From the NCBI GenBank assembly GCA_963281255.1, contig OY725500.1, positions 1,178,001 through 1,242,000 on the forward strand: DNA of 64,000 nt, written 5' to 3'. Positions within the stretch are counted from its first letter, which is position 1; every line of letters begins with the position of its first letter. Both the position numbers and the translations under genes were made by a program. Source of the stretch: Aphrocallistes beatrix. Taxonomy: Eukaryota > Porifera > Hexactinellida > Sceptrulophora > Aphrocallistidae. The notes beneath the pieces are model-generated. The model was not told the DNA's origin. It did not search any database and saw only the letters and a program-made list of their open reading frames with translations. Of this stretch, positions 37,371 to 49,112 are shown piece by piece.

Positions 37371-40300
37371 TTAGGTTTGGTCTGTTGGAATAGTGACTGG
37401 TATCATCATGCTGCCAGAGATGAAGAATGTCAGCGAATCGTAATCCATTCCTCCCACCCAGAAATCCAAACCCCAATCCTGGTTCGTCATGAATTCTACT
37501 TTCTTCAACTTTGGATCAGTGCTATTGTTTTCAGCAACCAAGTAGTTTCCTACTAGCGCGTTCAATGGAGACTGAAATAAATATTGCAATTCCAGTTGCT
37601 TGAAATATCCATCAACGTTTATGCTCTTCCTGATTTTCGCCATTTGAAGATATCTCGAGCAAAGGTACGACAGTCTATTCCTATCCTCAGGTTTGATCCC
37701 AGTCATTAGGGCCAGGACGATCAGTTTTGAAGAATAAAAATTAATGAAATTCATTATCAATGAAGCCAACGGATCGCCGCTATACTTTTTAACAATCTCT
37801 TCGATGTCCTTTTTAATGTTGTCGCATCGCTTTGTCATAAAGGTGTAAAAATCCCACTTAAACTGCCCCGTCCCGCTGTTAGCATTGATAGTATTAGAGT
37901 TAGACAATGCTCCTGGATTGGGTTGAAAGGGATTCTCCCATTGCGGATAACCTCCACTCTTCGGGAGACGATCATCAAGGATCATTGGATATGCAGCGAA
38001 ATTGTCACTTAGCTTTAAACATGCAGCGATGAAATCGATCGAAGCATCGAGCTCTTTAGTCTCAGGGTTTCTAATCAGGTTAGCTCTTCTGACGTTGAAA
38101 TTCCCTGTTTGAAACCCTACAAATACTGGATCTACAGCTCTATGTCTTGTGATCGCCTTGTTGAGTTGAGGAAAAGTTGGCCAGTAAGTAACACAATTAT
38201 TCTCCAAAGGATAGAAACAGAAATCAGAGTTTACAAGTTCCTTCTCAAGGAGTTGTTCGACATCCTTCATTTCTTTATTTTTTTCCTCAGTTCCATCATA
38301 ATAACAGGGATAGACTAGTTTTGCAGCTGTTATTTTCACACCTTCGTAAAATGCATCTGGAACATAATCTCTTCTAAACTTCCCATCTTTGGATTTGGGG
38401 CTGAGATTTTGGTTTTGAGTGTGGAAAGCACCGTCAAAGTCAGGATCGCCAGGAAACTCGTACATAAACATATTCCCACCGAATCCCCTTGGGTCAAATG
38501 TTGGGTCTGGGTCAGAGGCTTGCATGAAAATGGCACGTCCATTAAACTGAATGTTAAGGTAGTACTTGTCTGTGTAGACTATTTCCTTGGAAGGTATTTT
38601 ATCACCGGTTGGTTTTTTATCACTGGGTGGAGCTTTCGGAGAAAGACCATTAGTCATTCCCAAATATAAAACTTGGATAGTTTTTTGAATATTCTTCAGT
38701 AGAACACTAACTCGCTTAACGACAGCTTTGTTGTCTGTAAGCCACATACCAACTGATGAGTCTAGTTTTTTGTAGAAATCTTGATCAAAGTATTTGAAAC
38801 TATCTTCATGGAGCATTTTCAATGTCAGTACAACATCATGAAACTTATCGAGTGGATCGACGAGTGTGGAATCGTTTTCATTAAGCATAAACGGGAAACC
38901 AGCTGTGCAATTCTTCTCATCCTCACTCAGTTGGAAGTAACTGAGGATCTCTCCCAATGGATAAATAAGCACTGTCATGATGGGGAAGAATCTGATGTTG
39001 TTGTACCGTTGAGTTATTTTGTATTTTTCATTTAGTTCCTCGGGAATGGCAACCATCGAGCCTTCCAATATTTTGAGAAGGAGGTGAAAGGATGTGTTTG
39101 CGATCTTAATAACTTTTTCTGTTGCTTCTGTGTATCCTTTTTTGGGAGCTGGCATTGATGGACGGGAAAATAATGCACTAAAGTCCTCATCATTCTTCTT
39201 CTCACTTTTCATTAGAGTGAGGTAATTGATGATCATTACAAGAAATCTACCCCAATGCGATGGTTCAATTTTTAAAAGATCCAGAAATCTATTCTTAGTA
39301 ATCGGTGGGGAGGGTAAACCTAAGTCTTCCCATTCATCTAATAGTTTAATTGCACGGTTTACATCTTGTAGTAGCAGGAGTGTTTCATCAATTTCCCCCA
39401 ACAATCTCTGTCCAATTTTCGAAAGTTCTGTGCTCTCTGCCCTTTTTCTTTTTTTCTTCTGGCAAGGAATCAGGAAACTTCACATTTTTTACCCATTCAA
39501 TTAAATCATGGATAGCCTCGTAGTACAGCTTTCCCCCTCCTGCACCTTCTCCTTGTGTCTCGATTGTAGTGATATCTTTTAAACAGCTGTCAACATCAGT
39601 GTACTGCTGTATGATCGGTTGCATGTTCGGTTTCATAGTAAACATATGGTCACCTATTTGTTCATGGATATTCTTAAAACCATCGCTGATAGCATCGTAA
39701 AGTTGTGCGATACTTAGATAGGCGAAATCATCCTCCTTCTTATCTTCCCCTTTATTCCCAAACTGTATGAATCCTGACTTTGGTTGAGGTTGTGATTGAT
39801 CTTCAGGGTATGGTTCTTCATTTTTTGCGAAACGTAACAATGACACCAGATTCAATCGAGTTAACTTCGTTGGCATATGACATTCTCCATAACTGGAAGG
39901 AAATTTGACAATTTGCAAGTCTGGAACTCCTCCGATTGAGATGAGCATGTCGCTGGCCATTCTGAAATGTTGCATCTCTTGAATGCAAATGAAGATGAAT
40001 TGGTTTTTATATTCTCTGCGAATTTCAGAATAATAAGCTGAATTTTCATCTTTTTTCTCAACTTCATCCGAGTTGTTGATGACACTGAAGCAAGCGAACA
40101 AATATTCAAACATGACAGTCAATTCTAACTCAATTGCGATCTGTAGAGCTTCTCTTAGCTGGTTGATGGTTTGAATTTCTGTTAGAGACTTGGCTTTATC
40201 AGCGCTCAGCTTTAATACGAATGGTTTCATGTTGTGAAGATGCTCACTGATAGCTGAAATCACTTCTGGATGCTTTTTATCATATTTGCTGACTAAATGT

Positions 40301-41153
40301 CCGATTATGTTCTCTGTTTTGGCTAGTTGTGAATCCAGGAGCAATCGAGTGCCTGAAAAATAGAGAAAAATTCTAGTCATCTGTGATGTGCACTATTACT
40401 TAAACCAAGGTTGAAATTTAACCTGAATTAAATAGGTTTAGCCCAGCCCATTGAGCTGAACCCGATTTAACCCGGGTTTAACTCGTTTTTTCCCGATATT
40501 ATCCTTGGGTTGGGTCTTAATTAATCGTTAAATAATAATTCATAGATATCACTGTCAGTGTCAGAATACATTTTTTTAAACTGTCGACTCTACATATAAT
40601 TAACTCAAACTCAACAGAGCGAGTTGACATGATTATTAAATAGTAGCGCATGATAATTAGTTTTCGTAAAACGCTTCAAATAATTATAAATTCCATGAAT
40701 TCCTATTAGTACGGTAGTCATTATATTTATTGTTAATTATATATTTCAGGCCCGGCGGAAGCAACTTTTTATTGGTCCGACCAAAGCGGAAGTTGGTCCG
40801 GCCAAAAGCAAATTTGCATATGAAAATAAGCCATAATGGCATAAAATTGGTCTGGCCAAAGCCGGACCAGTCGGACCAGTTCCGCCGGCCCTGTATTTTG
40901 ACATAATATTGATTCTCTATATTATCGCAAAATGCATATGGGCAAATAAAGTTGATTCGCTTAGAATAATGAGGTTTAACCCGGTTTCACCCAGGGGGTG
41001 AGTTAAACCTACCAACCCTGATTTGAACACTTCATAAATAAACGACTCGGAACTAAAAAGTATATGAGTAGATTGAATAATTTAAACTAAACAAAAGACA
41101 GTTAAGAACTTACTTTTCAATATTGATTCACCTTTTGCACTCACTGTTGCCAT
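37371..41153 (-). CDS. Large protein with VioB/RebD-type ferritin-like domain (two exons, frame break in assembly)
   Basis: Exon 1 is 41114-41153 (MATVSAKGESILK) and exon 2 is 37371-40352, joined across a GTAAGT/TTTTTCAG intron. The reading frame changes near 39440-39450, inside a GAAGAAAAAAAGAAAAAGGG tract. Dropping one A joins the two frames into a protein of about 1000 residues, close to the length of bacterial VioB. Residues about 84-160 look like the ferritin-like domain of iminophenyl-pyruvate dimer synthases (Pfam family of VioB/RebD): LQIAIELELTVMFEYL, then QEMQHFRMASDMLISIGG with the Glu and His ligands. The second part is unassigned; it has GFGGNMFMYEFPGDPDFDG and a C-terminal WGLDFWVGGMDYDS. 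Bacterial relatives couple oxidised tryptophan in violacein and rebeccamycin synthesis; the role here is unknown. An inverted pseudogene copy follows at 43537. Confidence 0.72.
39430..39455 (-). other. Frame break in A-rich tract of the VioB-like gene
   Basis: The upstream frame would end at the TGA at 39388-39390 (ENWTEIVGGN). The downstream frame has no ATG nearby and reads KIGQRLLGEIDETLLLLQD through the junction. This suggests one coding sequence with an extra A: a homopolymer error, a real mutation or ribosomal frameshifting. Confidence 0.75.
40747..40893. mobile_element. CAGGCCCGGCGGAA MITE, copy 2 (TSD TATTT)
   Basis: 147 bp in the intron of the VioB-like gene. TATTT is repeated at 40742-40746 and 40894-40898. 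The inverted gene copy on the other side lacks it at the corresponding place (near 43790). Confidence 0.85.
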
Positions 41154-41210
41154 CTCTTCACTTCTGTAACACTATTAAAAAACTATTGCGTTTAAGAATG
41201 ATGTCTACAC

Positions 41211-41220
41211 GTATTTAAAC
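41211..41220 (-). promoter_or_regulatory. TATA-like box of VioB-like gene
   Basis: GTTTAAATAC on the minus strand, about 58 bp before the ATG. It is preserved in the inverted copy near 43470-43480. Confidence 0.4.
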
Positions 41221-41547
41221 CAGTTGTTGAAATACGTTGAATTAAGCCATCAAAGGGAATGATGACAATATATTTACATTTTACATTCTGTGGAGCAATC
41301 ATATTGTTTATAGATTTCTAATTGTGCTCATGAATTAATACTTTCTCAGAAAAAAGCAACTAAATAATAAACAGTTCGAGTCAGGTTATTTTACTCCAAC
41401 GTTTTGTCTTTTTTTGTGGCTGCCTAGCCACCTCTGTAGACATATTTTAAACCCACGGTTGCCCCTGGAATGTGTCGCGTCATTATCACTTTAAGCCACG
41501 TTGGGCGGAGAAGCGATACAAATTGGGGTATTTGCTATAAATAGAAA

Positions 41548-42442
41548 AATTCCAGGGGTAACCGTAATTAATAGTGATAGTGATCGGTTTTTGTCACCTA
41601 GGCTAGTAACTCAATTGAAAAAACGACTTCGATTCTATTTATACAGCATAATAAGTGATGTAGGCTGGTATATTGTTATTCAATACAATTCTAAAACGCA
41701 ATTATGATCTGTTTTAGAAAATAATTGTAATACAATACACTGGTTACCATTTACCACTATTTATATATTAAACATAACGTGGCCTTTTATAGTAAATATC
41801 AGTGAGCAGTGAGCAGTGAGTAGATCATATTTGCATATTTTGGTTTTTGGAGGTAATGCCTTTGTTTTTGCAACTATACGGTAGACCAAATTAAAACAAG
41901 GAAAAGTGCGGTAGAGAAAGTGGAAAATTTTAATATTGTACATTCTTTTTTATTCATGTTTATTAATACCTTCAATTAAATATTGTTGTTTAGTGAAATC
42001 TAGTAAAGTTAGATCACATTTTTCCGTACCACTTGTTTCAGAATTTGCATTTACAAATATGGTAACAATTTTTCTGCCGTAGCACTTTCAGTTTGCTTCC
42101 ATCTGCTTGATTGACAAACAGCACATGAGGACAAAGGCATTAACTCCAAAAACCAAAATATGCAAAGATGATCTACTCACTGTTCACTGATATTTACTAT
42201 AAAAGGCCACGTTAAGTTTAATATATAAATAGTGGTAAGTGGTAACCAGTGTATTGTATTGCAATTATTTTCTAAAACATATCATAATTGCGTTTTAGAA
42301 TTGTATTGAATAACAATATACCAGCTCTACATCACTTATTATGCTGTATAAATAGAATCGAAGTCGTTTTTTCAATTGAGTTACTAGCTTAGGTGACAAA
42401 AACCGATCACTATCACTATTAATTACGGTTACCCCTGGAATT
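41548..42442. mobile_element. Foldback element between the inverted gene copies
   Basis: The first ~310 bp (from TTCCAGGGGTAACCGTAATT) is the near-perfect complement of the last ~340 bp, centre near 41995. The central ~240 bp is unique. Its centre differs from that of the surrounding gene duplication, so it is a separate insertion or a remnant. Confidence 0.75.
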
Positions 42443-42630
42443 TTTGTCCGAATAACTGTGTTGCTTAACTTTTAAAAATGTGACAATGACGTCATAATTC
42501 CATGATGAGTCGACATTTTCGTCTGAGCTCAGAACTTACTGGAGCCATAGCCAAAAGACTCCTACATGCCAAAAATCTGCTTTCTGCGCCTGGCAGTTTC
42601 TTCAATCAATTCGTAACATATATATATATA

Positions 42631-43111
42631 CTCTAATCGGACATAAGTATTTGAAATCCTTACTATCTTCCATCATAATTAGTGATAAAGTGGATCTATT
42701 CATGAGTGAAATGTAATCAAACTGTTATAGATATTATAATTTCGATTTAAAATTCATATTCTACACATTCGAATTACTCAGATTAGATGCCTTATATTGA
42801 TTAATTCACTTCCAAGATTAAGATTCATCAAACTGTGCCACTTTGTGCCACTCCTCGTCATCATGTCTAATGGTAATGGGAGTGAAAAGTGGCACAAAGA
42901 GTTACATAGATTGATAATAATTCAACTTATGAATGAATATAGTAATAGAAGGCTTCAAACCTGAGTAATTCGTATGTGTAGAATATGAATTTGAAATCGA
43001 AATTACAGTATCTGTTACAGTTTGATTACATATCTCTCCACGAATAGATCCACTTTATAACTAGTTATGATGGAAAATGTAAGAATTTCAAATACTTTTG
43101 TCCGGTTAGAG
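42631..43111. mobile_element. 481-bp foldback MITE in a TA run
   Basis: The ends CTCTAATCGGACATAAGTAT and ATACTTTTGTCCGGTTAGAG fold together over about 200 bp per arm. It interrupts the AT-run repeat that is whole at 17648-17890. Confidence 0.82.
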
Positions 43112-43149
43112 TATATATATATATATAGATTAATCGAGTTTTAATAGTA

Positions 43150-44095
43150 AGGATAGTAAATACCCCAATTTGTATCGCTTCCCCGCCCAACGTGCCTTAA
43201 AGTAATAATGACGCGACACATTCCAGGGGCAACCGTGGGTTTAAAATATGTCTACAGAGGTGGCTAAGCAGCCACAAAAAAGACAAAACGTTGGAGTAAA
43301 ATAACCTGACTCGAACTGTTTATTATTTAGTTGCTTTTTTCTGAGAAAGTATTAATTCATGAGCACAATTAGAAATCTATAAACAATATGATTGCTCCAC
43401 AGAATGTAAAATGTAAATATATTGTCATCATTCCCTTTGATGGCTTAATTCAACGTATTTCAACAACTGGTTTAAATACGTGTAGACATCATTCTTAAAC
43501 GCAATAGTTTTTTAATAGTGTTACAGAAGTGAAGAGATGGCAACAGTGAGTGCAAAAGGTGAATCTATACTGAAAAGTAAGTCCTTAACTTCAAATGTCT
43601 TTTGTTTAGTTTAAATTATTCAATCTACTCATATATATTTCAGTTCCGAGTCGTTTGTTTATGAATTGTTCAAATCAGGGTTGGTAGGTTTAACTCACCC
43701 CCTGGGTGAAACCGGGTTAAACCTCATTATTCTAAGCGAATCAACTTTATTATCCCATATCCATTTTGCCATAATATAGAGAATTTAAAAAAAAGAAGTA
43801 CTATAATTAACAATAAATGTAATTACTACCGTACTAATAGGAATTCATGGAATTTATAATTTTTTGAAGTGTTTTAACGAAAACTAATTATCATGCGCTA
43901 CTATTTATTAATAATCATGTCAACTCGCTCTGTTGAGTTTGAGTTAATTATATGTAGAGTCGACAGTTTAAAAAAATGTATAATAATAATAATAATATAC
44001 ATTTATATAGCGCAGATTCCATAATAATATGTTCAAGTGCGCTTTTATACTAGTGTATATCACAGATGACTAGAATTTTTCTCTATTTTTCACGA
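43150..44095. repeat. Right arm of large inverted duplication
   Basis: Reverse complement of 40352-41545 without the MITE. It carries the duplicated promoter, exon 1 and intron of the VioB-like gene. Confidence 0.85.
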
Positions 44096-44655
44096 ACTCG
44101 ATTGCTCCTGGATTCGCAACTAGCCAAAACAGGGAACATAATCGGACATTTAGTTAGCAAATATGATAAAAAGCATCCAGAAGTGATTTCAGCTATCAGT
44201 GATCATCTTCACAACTTGAAACCATTCATATTAAAGCTGAAGGCTGAAAAATCCAAGTCTCTAACAGAATGGTGTCATTGTTACGTTTCGCAAAAAATGA
44301 AGAACCATACCCTGAAGATCAATCACAACCTGAACAAAAGTCAGGATTCATACAGTTTTGGGATAAAGGGGAAGATAAGAAGGAGGATGATTTCCCCTAT
44401 CTAAGTATCGCACAACTTTACGATGCTATCAGCAAAGGTTTCGAAACGATCCATGAACGAATAGGTGACAATATGTTTACTATGAAGCCGAACATGCAAA
44501 CCATCAAAAAGCCATACACTGATGTTGACAACTGTTTAGAAAGATATCACTACAATACAGACACCAGGAGAAGGTGCAGGAGGGGGAAAGCTGTATTACG
44601 ATGCTATTCATAATTTAAACGAATGGGTAAAAAATGTGTTTCCTGATTCCTTGCC
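43537..44655 (+). pseudogene. Broken inverted copy of the VioB-like gene
   Basis: Exon 1 (43537-43576) and its GTAAGT donor are intact, but the acceptor TTTTTCAG has become TTTTTCAC. In exon 2 a deletion at about 44265-44270 joins AAGTCTCTAACAGAA to the sequence for VSLLRFAKNEEPYPEDQ. This removes the ferritin-like segment with its Glu and His ligands and shifts the frame. Similarity continues to CCTGATTCCTTGCCA at about 44655 and stops at a microsatellite. The C-terminal two thirds of the gene are absent. Confidence 0.85.
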
Positions 44656-44790
<135 letters not shown>

Positions 44791-44794
44791 ATAG

Positions 44795-45474
44795 AACCGC
44801 CTACTCCCGACTCTACAATATATTCCAAATTTGGTCCAAGATTGGGTCATAAATACTTTTGGACAACAGGGAAAGGTATTAGTGGATCAGGCACTAACTC
44901 CTTACCATATGAAGCAGGATCTTTCGATGCAGCATTATGCGAAGCCAAGATAGGGAACGCTAATATCCCATCATATTCTTCAGTATTTCCCAAGGATGCA
45001 CAAGAGTACGATAGGAATGATTACTAGACAACATGGGGCGAGGTAGTAGAGGTTATACTCGCTAATACACATGGGTCGGTGGCATATGGGGAACAATCCA
45101 CTAAGTTAGCGTCTGGGCTGCTCCAGTCACAAGTCTTCGAAAGAAACATGTTCTTAGATAGCTTCGCTTGCGAGTATTCAAGCAACTCGGACTCAGGCGG
45201 TAATCCAAGTGAAGATGAATTTCAGAGTATCACTTTTCAGGATATCTACGAAATGATTGAAAAGTGTTACGGAGAAATAGCCGAACCAGAGTCAGAGATG
45301 AAAATGGGCAAGATGATGTATACAAAAGATGGATTGCATTCGTTTACTCCGTTTAAAAGAAATTATGATGAGCTGGTAATACCTGTGCCCATAAAGAAAA
45401 AGGGTGTTAACCATGGAACGGTTCTAGCAGGCATAGTTTTCACAGAATGGTTATACCCACAGGTATCATAGTAC
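44795..45474 (+). pseudogene. Pyruvoyl-dependent arginine decarboxylase-like gene fragment
   Basis: One frame, open except for a TAG at about 45025-45027, resembles bacterial pyruvoyl-dependent arginine decarboxylases (AaxB/PvlArgDC): KYFWTTGKGISGSG, then LPYEAGSFDAALCEAKIGNA and NIPSYSSVFPKDA. The Ser-Ser pair in SYSSVFP is where family members self-cleave to make the pyruvoyl group. Further on, GEVVEVILANTHGSVAYGEQ and GTVLAGIVFTEW match the family's later strands. These enzymes convert arginine to agmatine without pyridoxal phosphate. No ATG is seen before the microsatellite, so the 5' end is missing. Reading it as a pseudogene fits best; a very recent nonsense mutation or a hidden intron are alternatives. 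A bacterial origin is inferred. Confidence 0.6.
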
Positions 45475-47337
45475 GCTTTTAGTGACAGAGTGAGTGCTTT
45501 GCCCCCCAGTTTTAGTTTTAGTAAGAAATCCCACTGATGCTAGATCTAGCATAATGTGACCCTGTCTAGCATAACTCTAGCATAATGACATTTTCGAGCA
45601 TAGTGGGATTTTATCATAATTCATCGCTAGCAAAATTAGAATTGAATGGCGGAAAATTCGTAACTAATGCATAAATAAGAATATAACCGGTATCCACTGT
45701 ATTCCCATTTTCGGATGATTTCGAGTCTTAGCGGCTAAAATCAAGACATCTAGACAGTACAAGCTTGTACATAAGCTATGGCCGTAATGCAAATCCCATG
45801 ATTACATTATCATGCGCCTAAAATGCCATATCACGTGACTACTTTAATTCTCCATCTCAAAAGCCTCTTTGACACCTGATTTCGAGCTCCATTCCTCCTT
45901 TCAAATGCAATCGGCCTTCGGCCCCCTCATCATATCTCCACACCCAAAAGCATCCACTTATTTCACATTGTACATACAACTTAGGTTTCCGCGACGAATT
46001 TTCCGTTAAAGATATTTTATAATCCTTGCTCTCAGATATGCATGAGCCGTTGATTTGTAGTTATATTCTAAACATAGTATTCATTTTAGTACAATTTCTA
46101 ACATTAATTCTAGCATAGCTCTCTAATACAATTCGTTCTTGAATTTAAGATTAATTGTTTTAAAACTGACCCATAACATTGCTAAAGTATAACTTTATAA
46201 TAAGGTAACTTGGAGTTAATTCATTGCTTTATAAACTTCAACAAACTTCATACAAAAACTAAATACAGGTAAGTTGATTTCATTGCTCTGGGTTTCAATC
46301 CGATACCCTTACAATTATAAAAAGAAATTTTTGTGCATTTTTAATACTGCAGCATATAACCAACAATTCATCAACTCATTCAAAGCAATAATTACGTAGT
46401 ACACTCGAACCTCTCTTATCCGGACCTCCGATATCTGGGCACCTCTCTCAACCGGGCAGCCCTTTCGACATTTAGTCAATATGCATTGTCTTATTTTCAA
46501 GTCAATTATTAACCACAATTCCAGCATGTAATATTATTTAATGAACTTTGATAATGAATTTGGAAGATAATTGCGGCATCTAATATATTCAGGGTAAATA
46601 CTGCTTAAAATGTATTAATTAATCAATCGCAATGGAATAGTTTCTTTCCCTTTATAGAATATCTATTTTTACAATCACCTCTCTTATCCGGAACTCAAAT
46701 TTTGATAACCTCTAAGTTCCGTGCACTAGATATTGTTTAAACTCACCCAATATACAAATTGAAAGTTTTAACACTATAAACTGCTATTCAAGTTGATTTC
46801 TGAGTTACGGGCACCTCTCTTATCCGGACCTTCGATATCCGGGCACCCTCCGGTCCGGCACTGCCCGATAAGAGAGGTTCAAGTGTACTTTCTTTTCTCT
46901 ACAAGGTAATCTTGTTTTCCGAAGTAAACAAAATTAGTAAAAACAGCTTTTTTTAAAAAAAGGTAAGTGACTTTCCCCTCCTACAAAGATATATCGACCC
47001 CACACATGTAGTTGATTGTACCTAGACAAAGATATATACAATGTTCCATTACCTTAATTCGAGGTTTCTTAGATTGATATTCTGCACAATCCCGGAAGTT
47101 GTTGGGACATATAGTACGTATCAATGGGTATTATCACAAAGAAGACCATAATGTGAGGAAAGATGGTGTATAATATATGTATGTGATGTTAATTATTGGG
47201 ATATTCTAAAGAAGTTATGCTTAACATGGTCTAACGCCCTCTTGTCAAGTTGTCAAGGTGCGTCCAAAATGCAATGTCAAGGTTTTAAATATAGATAGTA
47301 CAAACCTGCTGTATATAAAACCCAAGGGACTGCAAAG
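45475..47337. other. Gene-free stretch before the membrane-protein array
   Basis: No gene seen. It holds clustered CTAGCATAATG-type motifs near 45540-45610 and the 484-bp MITE at 46402-46885. Confidence 0.55.
46402..46885. mobile_element. TA-flanked MITE (CACTCGAACCTCTCTTATCC ends)
   Basis: Complementary end GATAAGAGAGGTTCAAGTG, TA at 46400-46401 and 46886-46887. It contains further internal CCTCTCTTATCCGG repeats. Confidence 0.82.
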
Positions 47338-48055
47338 ATGAAATAAATCTTGTAACTTGCATAGTGAAACGAGGAATTTTATGTTTTTTAAGACTAGTAA
47401 TAACTTAGTAATCCTTATACCGATTCTAGCGAATTACCTCATCATTACTCAAATCTTCTATTCCACATTGGAAATACCATTTCTAGTTTTCGATATTTAT
47501 GTCCTTTTAAAAGTGAGTGAGAAGTTCTATCTTCTACTGAAAGGAATGTGCGAGGAAGCTAAATGGCACTCTACGCCACAAGAATATAAAGAGAAACAAA
47601 GAACAACAAAAACATTCGCAATCCTCCAACCAATAACGTTGTTTACATTCATCTTCTGCTTGATATTAGTTGTGACAGAATCAATTCGCGAGTGGACTTC
47701 TCTAACTAACTATCATCTAACTAACGGTTACTGTTTAGTGCAATATTTATTCCCAAACTATCCAATCAGTTTCACAATACCAGAAAACATAATAGATACT
47801 TCATCGATGATATATGAGGGTTGTTCGATCATAACAGCAATCTGCAATGGAATTATTAGTGTCATAGCATTTCTAGCAAACTTTGCAATCCTCACTTCAA
47901 TCATTGTAAAGCTGTTGAGAAGAAGAAAGAAGTACATCCATGTGAATGAGTGGATAACTCGCCCTCTCATGGAGAGGTACAGAGCTGATGTGGAAAGACA
48001 CATAGAAAGGAGACCTCCATTCATTCAAGCCTTCAGATCTCAGATAATATACTGA
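47338..48055 (+). pseudogene. 7TM-like family member 1 (D-type), truncated and deleted
   Basis: It corresponds to copy 3 (50882-52027) from the NKSCNLHSETRNFM region to the stop but lacks the first ~340 bp. An internal deletion of about 111 bp joins ATTCTAGCGAA to TTACCTCATC, removing the conserved LRRAYLSVPYRRWIIGY block. The rest is open and ends in the family's constant C-terminus. No ATG at a suitable place. Confidence 0.8.
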
Positions 48056-48440
48056 CACTTGTGACAGTGTCTCTGTGTGTGTTGATGTGTCCAGATATCT
48101 GGGGTGGATCCAGCTACGGATTTCAGGGGAGTTAGGAGGCTAACACCCTGAGGGAGTGGCTGGATGCACCCTGAAAAATATCTGTACTATTTTAATTTGT
48201 GGCTCCAATTTGATTTTGTCTTAATTTATTTTAATAATTTGATTATGGATGAGAGCATCAATGCAAAATTTAAGACATAATATTACATAGGTGAAGAGGA
48301 ATGCATTTGCATCAAGGTTGGACTGAAATCAGCTCAGGGTTTCACATTTCTAACATTCGATATTAAGGTTAACGAAGGGAGTTCGATATATATTCTTTTT
48401 CGATAACAGCTAAGTCCAGTCAATTGACACTTTACTGAAG

Positions 48441-48578
48441 CAGGGCCGGCGGAACTGGTCCGGCTTTGGCCGGACCAATTTTATGCCATTATGGCTTATT
48501 TTCATATGCAAATTCGCTTTTGGCCGGACCAACTTCCGCTTTGGCCGGACCAATAAAAAGTTGCTTCCGCCGGGCCTG
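48441..48578. mobile_element. CAGGCCCGGCGGAA MITE, copy 3 (TSD TGAAG, inverted)
   Basis: 138 bp with TGAAG at 48436-48440 and 48579-48583. The duplicated unit at 52410 has the undisturbed site (CTTTACTGAAGCCGTTG). This gives a filled and empty site pair in one window. Confidence 0.92.
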
Positions 48579-49070
48579 TGAAGCCGTTGTGACATTTGGC
48601 CTAAGATACCCAGAGAGTGAAAATAAGATCTAGATTCTAGAGCTATCTTACTAAGATCAATGAAGTTTATTCTTGCCCAATACTTCCGTGGAACATCCAA
48701 GGTTTAACCCTGAAGGTGCGATTCGTTTGTATTAGTTTTGTCTTTGTGCAATTATGTTAAGTGTCTGATGGAAAAAATATGCAAACTGGCAGAGATTGTA
48801 CCAAATTCGGCCTTAATAGACCAAATTCTAGAAATGATGATAGGAGGTGGCTTTGTGGAACAAAAGCACTCTTTTTTAAAATGAAAGTGAACCAAAATTT
48901 CAAGATTAGACAAAATAAACATTCATAAATGGATGTAAGAAATATCAAGCTAGTAAGTTTCATTATAAACCCCATCTTAATTAATGTAGTTGTGTCTAGT
49001 GACGAAGAGACATTTTGATAAAATATTCATTGCTTTCAATTCCATAGCTTATAACGATGGATAACGTATG

Positions 49071-49080
49071 TATAAATAAG
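49071..49080 (+). promoter_or_regulatory. TATA box of I-type copy 2
   Basis: TATAAATAAG, 33-42 bp before the ATG. Identical boxes precede copy 4 (52907-52916) and copy 6 (55684-55693) at nearly the same distance. Confidence 0.6.
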
Positions 49081-49112
49081 AAGTTAGTCTCTAACAGAAT
49101 ATACACAAAGAC

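Larger units (their letters stand above)
40352..41545. repeat. Left arm of large inverted duplication
   Basis: The promoter, first exon and intron of the VioB-like gene match 43150-44095 in reverse complement, with the MITE at 40747-40893 as the main difference. The arms share a centre near 42346. Confidence 0.85.

Noticed and set aside
39388-40380. Separate 330-residue gene starting MTRIFLYF
   Set aside because: Those first residues are intron sequence before the TTTTTCAG acceptor; the true start is in exon 1 at 41153, and the 3' end continues in another frame.
46281-46315. tRNA B-box-like GGGTTTCAATCCGATACC
   Set aside because: No A box, acceptor stem or anticodon arm could be fitted around it.
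47758-48024. Minus-strand frames MNGGLLSMCLSTS... repeated in every array copy
   Set aside because: They are antisense shadows of the constant C-terminal coding region.
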